Below are positions 1 to 7,405 of a stretch of 36,515 bases of DNA, piece by piece. The number at the start of each line of letters is the position of its first letter. Within the stretch, counting starts at the first letter, position 1. The position numbers and the translations under genes were made by a program. The notes under the pieces were generated by a model, which was not told the DNA's origin, did not search any database, and worked only from the letters and a program-made list of their open reading frames with translations. Origin of the DNA: RI-153 sp963721725 (GTDB lineage: Bacteria; Chloroflexota; Anaerolineae; Caldilineales; Caldilineaceae); the NCBI GenBank assembly GCA_963721725.1, contig CAVRLX010000027.1, forward strand, positions 1 through 36,515, read 5' to 3'.

Positions 1-111
1 CTGAACTGAAAACGTTCTTATAACAATATAGTTACTCCTCAAGAAGATGCTATTCAATTGTTAAGGTGCGTTGTTCAGGGATGGGTGTAGATTGCTGCTA
101 CAGTCATTCGG

Positions 112-145
112 AAGAGACCGCTTGCGTCCAACAAGCGGGTCTCTT
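112..145. terminator. Hairpin downstream of the HTH gene
   Basis: A 13-bp stem (AAGAGACC-GCTTG against CAAGCGGGTCTCTT, one bulged C) with a 7-nt loop lies just past the 3' end of the minus-strand HTH gene. No T-run follows on the minus strand, so it is a structured 3' end or weak terminator rather than a textbook one. The rest of 1-193 shows nothing I can support. Confidence 0.4.
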
Positions 146-193
146 CGCGCTTTAAGCACGAACGCTTTTTTCTCTTTTCGGTTGGCGAATAGT

Positions 194-442
194 CTACTCG
201 GCTTCAGGCCATTTGACAAATTCCACCAGATCCTGGGTCGTGAGCGGACCCAGGGTGTTAGAGAAAAAGTGAAGCAACACGTCTAGCGTCTGGAAGTCAA
301 TCCGTAGTGGCGGATGATGTACATGTTTGTGGATTGTGGATGCCGCCAGCCCTGTCTTTTCGGCAAGATGGGCAGGTTTGAGCGGCTCGCCTGTTTTCTC
401 CCGGTATTGCGCCATTAACTCCTCAAGATGCCATTGAATCAT
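194..442 (-). CDS. Small helix-turn-helix DNA-binding protein
   Basis: About 82 residues. The centre (PAHLAEKTGLAASTIHKHV) has the spacing of an XRE/Cro-type helix-turn-helix, followed by a helix pair (TLDVLLHFF) as in small phage or plasmid Cro-like repressors, so a DNA-binding regulator is likely; its target is unknown. The reading frame stays open to 691, but its first third lies inside a MITE-like element (552-693) and cannot be native. I chose the ATG at 442 because GGAGGG sits 7 nt upstream; an ATG at 469 is the alternative. It lies downstream of the hypothetical gene ending at 694, with the MITE inserted between them. Confidence 0.6.
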   Translation of the reverse strand: MIQWHLEELMAQYREKTGEPLKPAHLAEKTGLAASTIHKHVHHPPLRIDFQTLDVLLHFFSNTLGPLTTQDLVEFVKWPEAE

Positions 443-551
443 CTCTACACCCTCCATCCCTTGTGGCATTTTCGCTTCCCGAACATATGTTTCGTTCTTT
501 GCCAAAAGAGTAGCAGAATGTGCAGCCGGGGTCACCCCCCCATTAATGGAT

Positions 552-693
552 GGGTGCAAATAAGAGTTGTCATTGGATTCTCTACCAGGGGTAGAGGCAC
601 CGATTTTTTGTGAGGAATCAGGTGTTTGATCCCTCAATTTGTCGACCAGGATTGACCGTTTATTCCGTTTCCTGACAACTCTTACTTGCACCC
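552..693. mobile_element. MITE-like element, 142 bp, 21-bp TIRs, 9-bp target duplication
   Basis: The ends are inverted repeats of 21 bp differing at one base: 552-572 begins GGGTGCAAATAAGAG, and 673-693 read in reverse complement begins GGGTGCAAGTAAGAG. Both copies end TTGTCA. The target TTAATGGAT is repeated directly at 543-551 and 694-702. The element has no transposase and contains a small internal hairpin (CTCTACC-agg-GGTAGAG). It landed directly at the TAA stop codon of the upstream minus-strand gene, which lies inside the duplicated target, so that protein was not altered. The parent IS family cannot be named from the ends alone; no full-length element in this window shares them. Confidence 0.85.
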
Positions 694-1068
694 TTAATGG
701 ATTTCCGGCGCCATCGTCTCATCCATCGCCCATGCGTGTCCCTGGTTGACGATTCGGCGCAGATACTCAGCACGCTGGTCGAGTTCGCTGGCGAGGGTTA
801 TTAGTACAGCCTGAGACTCGGTCTTAGGGGGCGCCGATGGACAGCCGTCACAGGTGCCAGCGACCTGAAGTTCGGCAATCTCAAAGGCAGTTCGGTAGGC
901 CAGCGCCTCGATGTCTCGCATATAGATAAACACTTCCGCCGAGGCACGCTGTTTCCGCTCTAGCTCGACGCGCACTTGCTTAGCCTGTTGACCAATAAGG
1001 CGCATGGCATCACATGCTTCTTCTAACGTCGTCAGAAATTTCTGGGGCAAAGGTGTGGGCACTGTCAT
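694..1068 (-). CDS. Hypothetical protein, largely helical
   Basis: About 124 residues from the ATG at 1068, which has AAAGAGG about 9 nt upstream; the frame is open to 1197. The sequence is rich in Glu, Arg and Ala with heptad-like spacing (EEACDAMRLIGQQAKQVRVE and again LASELDQRAEYLRRIV), suggesting a helical or coiled-coil protein. A short Cys pair (GTCDGC) interrupts it near residue 85. No family is recognised. It lies between a broken SSB-like gene and a small HTH gene on the same strand, a combination common in plasmid-like or integrative DNA. Confidence 0.5.
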   Translation of the reverse strand: MTVPTPLPQKFLTTLEEACDAMRLIGQQAKQVRVELERKQRASAEVFIYMRDIEALAYRTAFEIAELQVAGTCDGCPSAPPKTESQAVLITLASELDQRAEYLRRIVNQGHAWAMDETMAPEIH

Positions 1069-1266
1069 CAGAGGCATCCTCTTTCTGAACGAATCGGTGA
1101 ATCCCCTCCCCCTGTCCCGTGAAAGGGTGATTTGAGCGCTCTCAGAAACGGTCTGGAGGAGATCAGGAAAATAATAAAGTTGTCTTACGGCTTGCAAGGG
1201 AAACAGAATCCCCTTATCAATATGATTGCGCTTGGGTGAGTTACCTTTCTTGCCTTTCGGTGAACA

Positions 1267-1613
1267 TTACTGTGCAGAGCGAGCCTGCCGAATGGCCTCG
1301 ATAGCAGCCTGCCGTACCGCTGGGCAGACCAGAACCGTCGTCCGTTCTGCCATGATCGTTACCTGCTGCTCTTCATGGCGTAACCATCCTAGGACCATCA
1401 AGTCTGGCAACTCAGGCTTTGCTGCCTCTAGAAAGTGGTGCAATTCCTCGGCCTGATGACCACGAACGGCACCGGATGGGGTTGCGAAATCGATGGCTTA
1501 TCTGTGGCCAGAAACAGTTCAATTAAAAGCAGTGGCTCCTCTTGTACAGTAATGCTGCGTTCTCGATATTCAAGAATCCGACCAACTAGAAACACATAGT
1601 TGTTTCGACGCAT
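1267..1613 (-). pseudogene. SSB-like OB-fold protein, frameshifted
   Basis: The start at 1613 (RRNNYVFLVGRILEYRE) matches the first strands of single-stranded-DNA-binding/OB-fold proteins and has GGAGG 5 nt upstream. After FVVIR the frame stops, while another frame continues with GHQAEELHHFLEAAKP and runs to a stop at 1267-1269. Joined, it would be about 115-118 residues, a normal length for a plasmid-type SSB paralogue. At the break the DNA reads CGTGGTCATC once where the protein logic wants it twice in tandem (FVVI-RGHQ). A slipped-strand loss of one 10-bp copy would give exactly this frameshift; that is inference. Confidence 0.6.
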
Positions 1614-1977
1614 CGGCCCCTCCTCTCTGCTGTTGCACATTTTCACACTTCATCTTCTTCTCCTTCAAGGCTAATTGCTAAGCCTCTTCCACACATTCAA
1701 CATGGGCATGAAGGACGTTACCTTCTTGTATATGTATTCAACACAAAAACGGTGTCTCTCGGCAATACCCTGTTTGCGTACCCCTGTACCCCTCAAATGT
1801 GTTAGCTTCTCCTTTTTGCCCTTTGCGAAAGGGTATTGACTTCAACCAGAGACTTGTGGTGAGCTACGCCAGCATCCATCAACTTTAGGAAATGAACCCA
1901 ATAAAATAATTTCCCATGAGAATAATTTTGTATTCCATCTTTGCTGCTTCCTGCTAACGCAAAACCTAAGTCACTAG
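1614..1977. other. Non-coding interval left of IS701
   Basis: A 364-bp AT-richer stretch between the SSB-like start and the left end of the IS701 element. It should hold the SSB-like promoter on the minus strand and, before the IS arrived, the upstream region of the XRE gene that now begins at 3511. I see no convincing ORF or strong hairpin. Confidence 0.5.
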
Positions 1978-3467
1978 TACTACAACGAGACTTTGCAAAA
2001 GAGTGAAAAAGCTGCAAGATCCTCTAAGAGAGGAGAAGCAGAAATGGAAGAGATACACGATGTGCCACCGGTAGTGAAGCTGAAAGCAAGCAGCGTGGCA
2101 AAGAAACTATTACCGGAGTTGCGAGTATATCATCAGCAGTACGGTCCGCTGTTCAAGCGGCGAGAGCAACGGGAGCAGAGCGAGAAGTACCTGCAGGGAC
2201 TACTCTCGGACCTGCCGAACAAGTCAACGGAGGCGATGGTGTTACACAGAGAAGGCGATAATCCCAAAGCAGTGCGAGCGGCCCAGCAGTTCATCGGAAA
2301 GGGCGCCTGGAATGATGAAGAGATTCTGGGTCGACACTGGCAGGAAGTCGAGCAAGACTTGGGCGATGAGAATGGCGTGCTCATCTGTGACGGCAGCGAC
2401 TTTCCCAAACAAGGAAGCGATTCAGTCGGTGTGAAACGGCAGTGGTGCGGCCAGTTGGGCAAACGCGCCAATTGCCAGGCTGGGGTCTTTCTGGGCTACG
2501 CGAGTGGTTCTGGCTACACGCTATTGCACCGGCGTCTCTACATGCCCCAAGAGTGGCTGAGCGACGAGACGTATGCCGAACGACGGGAGAAATGTGGTGT
2601 GCCCGCTGACTTGTCCTTCCAGACCAAACCGCAGTTGGCTCTGGAGATGCTCAAAGAGGTGGCGGCAGCCGGTTCCCTCTCTTTTCGATGGCTGACTTGT
2701 GACGAAGCCTTTGGGCGAGACACCGCCTTTCTGGACCAGGCGGCAACGTCTGTAAACTACTTCGCCGAAGTGCCCCAGGATACGCAGGTGTGGCGCAGCC
2801 GACCCAAGACAGCCATTCCAGAATGGTCAGGGCAGGGTCGCAAACCCACCAAGGAGCGACTTGGCCCCGATGCCCCTGCTGCGCAAACCGTGGCTGTGCT
2901 GGCCGCATCCCTGCCTGACACGGCTTGGTCTCGTCACACCGTCAAGCAAGGCAGCAAAGGACCGATTGTGGCCGACTTTGTCTGTCTGCGCGTGGTCGCT
3001 GTGCGCCATGCCTTGCCCGGTCCCGACGTCTGGCTGGTCTTGCGACGGCAGATCGACACCGGCGAACTCAAGTACTATCTCAGCAATGCGCCCACAGATA
3101 CAACGCTGGACACCTTCGTCTGGTTGAGCGGCATGCGCTGGCCGATTGAAACTTGTTTCCAAGACGGCAAGCAAGAGTTGGGCCTGGGCGACTATCAAAC
3201 CCGCAGTTGGCTTGGCTGGCATCACCACATCACCCTTTGCATCCTGGCTCACTTCTTTCTGGTGCGCCTCCAACTCAGGCTCAAGGACGATGCCCCTGCT
3301 CTCACCTTGCCCCAGACCGTCCTCTTGCTCCAGTCTATTCTGCCCAACCCTGTGTTCGATCCATCTCTCGCTCTCGATATCATCCAGTACCGTCAACGGC
3401 GCAACCATGCCGCTTCCCTCTCTCATCGCAAAAAACGCTTCAATCGTTCCAAAGTCTCGTTGTAGTG
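1978..3467 (+). mobile_element. IS701-type insertion sequence, complete
   Basis: The ends are inverted repeats of 17 bp (ACTACAACGAGACTTTG at 1979-1995, its complement at 3450-3466), with one further mismatched outer base. The target CTAG is directly repeated at 1974-1977 and 3468-3471. A 4-bp YTAR-type duplication and a single DDE transposase fit the IS701 family. The element is 1490 bp, intact at both ends, and separates the XRE gene from its original upstream region. Confidence 0.9.
2044..3465 (+). CDS. IS701-family DDE transposase
   Basis: 473 residues from the ATG at 2044, which has AGAGGAG 9 nt upstream; a TTG-initiated extension to 1993 would run into the terminal repeat and is unlikely. 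Catalytic-type motifs appear in order: LICDGSDFPKQG (first Asp), RWLTCDEAFGRD (second Asp), and WPIETCFQDGKQELGL (Glu with a Y/W-rich surround). This is the RNase-H-fold DDE arrangement of the IS4/IS701 superfamily. The last codons lie in the right terminal repeat. The gene appears intact, so the element may still be active. It is read towards the XRE/response-regulator module and could supply read-through transcription. Confidence 0.9.
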   Translation: MEEIHDVPPVVKLKASSVAKKLLPELRVYHQQYGPLFKRREQREQSEKYLQGLLSDLPNKSTEAMVLHREGDNPKAVRAAQQFIGKGAWNDEEILGRHWQEVEQDLGDENGVLICDGSDFPKQGSDSVGVKRQWCGQLGKRANCQAGVFLGYASGSGYTLLHRRLYMPQEWLSDETYAERREKCGVPADLSFQTKPQLALEMLKEVAAAGSLSFRWLTCDEAFGRDTAFLDQAATSVNYFAEVPQDTQVWRSRPKTAIPEWSGQGRKPTKERLGPDAPAAQTVAVLAASLPDTAWSRHTVKQGSKGPIVADFVCLRVVAVRHALPGPDVWLVLRRQIDTGELKYYLSNAPTDTTLDTFVWLSGMRWPIETCFQDGKQELGLGDYQTRSWLGWHHHITLCILAHFFLVRLQLRLKDDAPALTLPQTVLLLQSILPNPVFDPSLALDIIQYRQRRNHAASLSHRKKRFNRSKVSL

Positions 3468-3510
3468 CTAGGGTTAACTGCGCAACAGATTTTGTTAGGT
3501 AGGATTCACT

Positions 3511-3927
3511 ATGTCAACGCTCGCAGAAAAAATTGATCATCTCTTCAAACAATTTACCCGCCCCGATGGGCGTGAGTACACCTACCAGGATGTTGAGTTA
3601 GGAACCGGCAAAGCCATCACAGACACCTATGTGTGGAAGTTACGCTCCGGTCAGGCGACAAATCCTAGCTATCGTGTACTGAAGGCACTCAGCGACTTTT
3701 TTGAGGTACCCGTCAGTTATTTCTTTGGCGAAGAGGTGGCACCAGATTATCTTCAGCAAATGCAACTTGCTTCTCAACTGCATAAGGCGGGCGTTGCCAA
3801 CATCGCTCTACGTGCAAGTGGATTAGATGAACGTGGCCGTCAGGCAATTCTGGACATGATTGAGTATGTGCGCAAAGCACAAGGGCTAGAAAGTACTCTG
3901 CCTGATGAAGAGTCAAAGGATGCATAG
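3511..3927 (+). CDS. XRE-family transcriptional regulator (EspR-like N-terminus)
   Basis: 138 residues. Residues 1-70 (STLAEKIDHLFKQF, DTYVWKLRSGQATNPSYRVL, FFEVPVSYFFGEE) match the HTH_XRE layout seen in EspR-like actinobacterial regulators: a helix-turn-helix followed by a 'FFEVPxxYFF' segment. The remaining 65 residues are helical and probably dimerise (LQQMQLASQLHKAG, ERGRQAILDMIEYVRKAQ). It is followed 17 bp later by a response-regulator gene on the same strand, suggesting one operon. The IS701 element ends 43 bp upstream and has displaced the native promoter. Likely a local regulator of the module; the operator is not identified. Confidence 0.8.
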   Translation: MSTLAEKIDHLFKQFTRPDGREYTYQDVELGTGKAITDTYVWKLRSGQATNPSYRVLKALSDFFEVPVSYFFGEEVAPDYLQQMQLASQLHKAGVANIALRASGLDERGRQAILDMIEYVRKAQGLESTLPDEESKDA

Positions 3928-3944
3928 CTGCGGAAGGGGGACAT

Positions 3945-4676
3945 ATGGCCATCACTGTGGTTACTCTTGATGACCATCTTCTGATTCGTGAAGGGATTCG
4001 GCGTATGCTCGACAGCCACACAGATGTCGAGTTGGTAGCGGAAGGCAGTACAGGGTCAGATCTTCTTCCTCTGGTGGAACAATATCAGCCAGATATTGTC
4101 TTGCTTGACCTGGGGATGCCTCAAACTGTACGGGAGTCAAGGAAAGGACAGGGAATCGAATTCTCCGCCTTTCCCGTCATTGCCCAGCTGCGTAAGAGCC
4201 ACCCCAAAACCCGTATTATCATTGTCTCTCAATATGGCTCAAAAACGTTGGCCGAAGGGGCACTGGAAGTGGGTGTCAAAGGGTACCTGCTCAAGAGCGA
4301 TGCCCTGACCCAGAATTTAGTTGAAGCTATTCGCATGGTTCACTGGGGTGGGGTTTACTTTTCAGATACCATCACAGGAAAATTGATGGAAGGCATTATT
4401 TTTCCACCAAAGTCGCTGTTGACCCAGCGTCAGCAAGAGATCATCCGCGAGATGGCTGCCCATCCAGATCGCCTGCAAAGTGATCATGCCCAGCATCTGG
4501 GTATCTCCGAACATACACTGAAACAACATCTTCGCCAGATTTATCGGACGCTGGGTGTGTCGAATCTGACGGCAGCCGTTGTCAAAGCCATTCAGTTGAA
4601 GATTATCCCCCTAGCTTACATCGCTCCTGTGGTCGATAGTACGCTAGACCATATCCCTCCCCATAATGTGAAATGA
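3945..4676 (+). CDS. NarL/FixJ-type response regulator (REC-LuxR HTH)
   Basis: 243 residues. The receiver domain has the acidic pair Asp9-Asp10, the phospho-acceptor Asp55 (DIVLLDLGMP), the Ser95 switch (IIIVSQYGS) and Lys117 (GYLLKSD). A loop of about 15 residues after Asp55 (QTVRESRKGQG) is longer than in typical receivers. The C-terminal region (residues about 155-220, LTQRQQEIIREMAAH, ISEHTLKQHLRQIYRTLGV) is a LuxR/GerE helix-turn-helix. The start has GGAAGGGGG upstream. No cognate histidine kinase lies next to it; the only kinase in the window is 30 kb away. Its place before a small ORF and a polyprenyl synthetase resembles ComA in ComQXPA loci; this is inference. Confidence 0.88.
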   Translation: MAITVVTLDDHLLIREGIRRMLDSHTDVELVAEGSTGSDLLPLVEQYQPDIVLLDLGMPQTVRESRKGQGIEFSAFPVIAQLRKSHPKTRIIIVSQYGSKTLAEGALEVGVKGYLLKSDALTQNLVEAIRMVHWGGVYFSDTITGKLMEGIIFPPKSLLTQRQQEIIREMAAHPDRLQSDHAQHLGISEHTLKQHLRQIYRTLGVSNLTAAVVKAIQLKIIPLAYIAPVVDSTLDHIPPHNVK

Positions 4677-4729
4677 AGTTTTGCCATTGATAATGGTATC
4701 AGATTTCTACTTAAAAAGGACCCATCATT

Positions 4730-4933
4730 ATGACTACTATCAAGCAAGCCATCCAGGAAGCCGAAGTTCTTGTTCAGAGTTTACAAGGATTCAAATCAGA
4801 CAATGAGCGCAAAGCGTTGTAGCCGGATGATCCGATCCTGCAAAAAATTCTTGAGGTTGCCGCTGAGTATCTAGATGAGCCCGAGGCAATTGCAGCCTTC
4901 GATTTCACAGCCAACCCGGATATCAGCCGGTAA
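4730..4933 (+). pseudogene. Small ORF with in-frame amber; candidate prenyl-peptide precursor
   Basis: ATG at 4730 with AAGGA 9 nt upstream opens a 30-codon peptide (TTIKQAIQEAEVLVQSLQG) ending in TAG at 4820-4822. The same frame then continues for 36 acidic, helical codons (DDPILQKILEVAAEYLDEPE, AIAAFDFTANPDISR) to TAA at 4931-4933. Ignoring the amber it would be a 67-residue protein, the size of ComX-type pheromone precursors, and it lies directly between a LuxR response regulator and a polyprenyl synthetase. Against a ComX call: there is no Trp, the residue prenylated in Bacillus ComX. I do not recognise the family. It is either a true 30-mer, or a gene broken by a point mutation. Confidence 0.5.
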
Positions 4934-5094
4934 AGGCTATTCTTGCTCATAGCAAAGGAAGAAGTGGAAGGAAACGTTTGTCAAGATGGAACGGTCCTCA
5001 CTCTCATCTGACCTTCTGGATGCTACCTGTCGCAAAGCCTTTTCCATGATTCATCACCACGGATGTTCTACAGTGGCCCCATCTCAGCGAGGCT

Positions 5095-5898
5095 GTGGCA
5101 GCCTACCAGAAACGCTGCAAAGAAAATCCTGAGTGGCATTATTTCTATGGATTGCCAATTCTAGGTTGCTCCGCCGTCGGCGGAAATCCTGACCAGGCCA
5201 TCCCCCTCTCGGCAGCCTGGATTCTGTACGATCTGGCCTCAGATATCTTTGATGATCTGCAGGACCAGGACAAGCCTACGCTCCCCTGGTTGCAATGGTC
5301 ACCGGATCAGGCCATGCTGGTGGGGGTTGGCACTCTCTTTACAGCAGATCTCTGCCTCACGTTTCTGGAGGGAGAGGCAGAAGCATGCGCTGCGATTCAA
5401 CGACGGGTTGCCCAGGCCGGGCTGCAAGCAGCCCATGCTCAATCTATTTCCACAGATACGCTCTCTGTTCCGGACTACTTTCATCGTATCATTGCCAACA
5501 CCGGCGCTGTTCTGGCTACGATTACCTGGGCAGGGGCACGGTCACACACAGACAATCCAGTTTATCTGAATGCACTCTACCAGTATGGACTAGCGCTGGG
5601 AACACTGCTCCAACTCTGGGACGACTGCGTGGATCTGTCGCCAGCAGATCTGGTCACAGATCTATCACGCCATACCTACACCCTGCCCATTCTGTATGCG
5701 TTGGAGCAGACCGACCATCCATCGCACAAGCGACTCTGCTCGCTACTCTACCCGCGTCAAAACATGACAGAAGCAGAGGTTGAAGATCTGCTCCATCTTC
5801 TACATGAAGTACAAGTTTGGCCCTTCATGGTTGCCGTTGCTAAGGCCTATGAACAGAAAGCGTTAACGGCCCTAGTGGGTCATTTGCTTTGCCTGTAG
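5095..5898 (+). CDS. Polyprenyl synthetase family protein (ComQ-like size)
   Basis: The open frame from GTG 5095 gives 267 residues with both aspartate-rich motifs of trans-isoprenyl diphosphate synthases: DDLQD (residues 53-57) and DDCVD (176-180). The enzyme would condense or transfer isoprenyl diphosphates in the cytoplasm. The frame is closed by TGA at 5047. A second frame from ATG 4986 (ERSSLSSDLLDATCRKAFSM) continues naturally into this one if one base is removed near 5050 (MI-ITTDVLQWPHLSEAV), giving about 303 residues, the usual family length, so a frameshift near 5050 is likely. The last codons (GHLLCL) come from the IS630 inserted at 5873; uninterrupted DNA would add about 10 other residues. 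The neighbouring small ORF suggests a peptide prenyltransferase, but lipid or terpene synthesis is equally possible from sequence. Confidence 0.75.
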   Translation: MAAYQKRCKENPEWHYFYGLPILGCSAVGGNPDQAIPLSAAWILYDLASDIFDDLQDQDKPTLPWLQWSPDQAMLVGVGTLFTADLCLTFLEGEAEACAAIQRRVAQAGLQAAHAQSISTDTLSVPDYFHRIIANTGAVLATITWAGARSHTDNPVYLNALYQYGLALGTLLQLWDDCVDLSPADLVTDLSRHTYTLPILYALEQTDHPSHKRLCSLLYPRQNMTEAEVEDLLHLLHEVQVWPFMVAVAKAYEQKALTALVGHLLCL

Positions 5899-7205
5899 GT
5901 ATTCATGGAGTTTGGAAGGGCGGCGAGAGAGGCTGCGATGCGTGCAGGCGCCGGAACCGCCCAAGGCGTGGCGACGGTGACGGCTGCGCTGCCGCCGCAC
6001 ACTGCGTTTTCCGCCCCACACAAAGGGTGTAGGCTGCGTGTTCCAATGACGAGCTACGGCTTCGAGCCAAGCGATTAGTTGGTCAGGCGACTGCGGGTGC
6101 TGTCCAGCCAAGGCACGCCCGACAAAAATGCGTTGCACGGATTCGGCCATGTTCAACCAGGAGCCGGCCAGCGGCGTATAGAGCGGCATGATACCGTTTT
6201 TCACCAACCAAAGAACCATCTCGGGCGTCTTGTGTCCCGCCAGATTGTCCCAGACCAACAGCATGCGCAGGGGCGGGAGATGCTCTGGTAGGGTGAAGCG
6301 AAGCGACAGCCCTTCTTGCCAGCGAGACCACATTTGGCGAGTGACATCGACAGCCGGGGCAGGCGGCAAGGTTGCCAGAATCTGACCAAGTTGCTCTTTG
6401 AGCCAGGGGTGCAAGACGGCGTTGGGACAAATCGGAACACCCTTGACATGCACAGTACCATCGGCGGGATGAAAGAGCGTGAGCAGCTTAGTGGTGCCGT
6501 TGCGGACGTATTCGGATGGCTGTCGGGCTGGCTCGCCTTTAGGTTGCCAACTTGGCCCTGGCTGCGGCACCGTCTGATAGGGCCCCGCTTCGTCCTGGCA
6601 CCAGACGGAGAGTCCCAGCGCTTCGCCAAGCGTGTAGGCCTGCTCAATTAGGATTTTTTTGCCTCTGCATCTGGATCGGTTACGGTGACTACACCTGCTT
6701 TGCGCTTGCGCTTCACCTCGCCTGTCTTACACCAAGTTCGGCTCTCTTGCCAGGAGAGACCTGCCTGGTGTAGCACGCTCCAGATGGTGTAGGTGCTCAC
6801 GTTGGGCAGCCCATCGGGCGCTTGCCGCAGGGCTTGCTGCAACGTGCTCAAGGACCAACTAGCCGTGCCATCTTGTTCTCGATCGGGTGTGCGTCGGGCT
6901 TCATCCAGAATCCGTTCCCGCTCTGCCAGACCATACTGAACCTGGGCACCACCGCCATAGCGTGGTGCCAGCGCAGAGAGCCCTTCTTGATTGAAGCGGC
7001 GCACCAACTTGCTCACTGGATCACTCGCTTTTCGTCCCGCAGCCCTGGCGGCTTGTTCATACGTCTGCCCGTCTGCCACCGCCAACAGCATCTTGGCTCG
7101 GGCTACGTGACTGGCAGGTTCGCTAGGGGCGCGACCAATCTGCACCAGCAACTCCCGTTCGTCTTGACTCAAGTCTCGCAGTTGTTCTTTCCGATGGCGG
7201 CTCAT
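5872..7205 (-). CDS. IS630 transposase in two frames with probable programmed -1 frameshift
   Basis: The upstream frame (7205 to 6648, 185 residues) is the helix-turn-helix half (QTYEQAARAAGRKASDPVSK, LVRRFNQEGL). The downstream frame (ending 5872) is the catalytic half: VWCQDEAGPY (first Asp), MLLVWDNLAGHKT (second Asp) and PLAGSWLNMAESVQ (Glu). The frames meet at seven consecutive A on the minus strand (6654-6660), a perfect A-AAA-AAA slippery site; a -1 slip gives AKKILIEQAYTLGEA and one uninterrupted protein. Such slippage is established for many IS630 members. The stop codon TAG is formed by the target TA plus the next flanking base. Confidence 0.85.
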
Positions 7206-7308
7206 TCTTGCACCTGATCACTCTATCACTCCGGCACGTTCTATGAGCATATTCGATTCTGCTCATCTCTGCTGGTCCAAATACCAACGTTCATGCCAAA
7301 CGACCCAC
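5875..7308 (-). mobile_element. IS630-family insertion sequence, complete
   Basis: Both ends carry GTGGGTCRTTTG as an inverted repeat and are bounded by the dinucleotide TA (5873-5874 and 7309-7310), the classical IS630/Tc1 target. The element is 1434 bp and carries a two-frame transposase on the minus strand. It inserted into the last codons of the polyprenyl-synthetase gene. Bases 7311-7391, starting GTGCATCATCCACGC, directly abut its right end and look like the left end of a second IS630 element using the same TA. Confidence 0.85.
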
Positions 7309-7405
7309 TAGTGCATCATCCACGCAAAAACTTCGGATTGTGCGAATGAGAAAAGATGTGGGAAACTATCTGAAACTCAAGGAGGTTTCCCATGCAGAAG
7401 AAGTA

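Noticed and set aside
71..286. A 71-codon plus-strand ORF at the left edge
   Set aside because: It runs antisense to the HTH gene and through the hairpin at 112-145; no ribosome site or family resemblance.
2827..3426. A 199-codon minus-strand ORF inside the IS701 transposase
   Set aside because: Antisense shadow of an intact transposase with clear catalytic motifs.
4820..4822. Recoding of TAG as pyrrolysine or another amino acid in the small ORF
   Set aside because: No pyl genes or recoding signal in the window, and TAG is used as a normal stop elsewhere (for example at 3463 and 16149).
4730..4933. Calling the small ORF comX outright
   Set aside because: No Trp for prenylation and no clear family match; kept only as a hypothesis from position and size.
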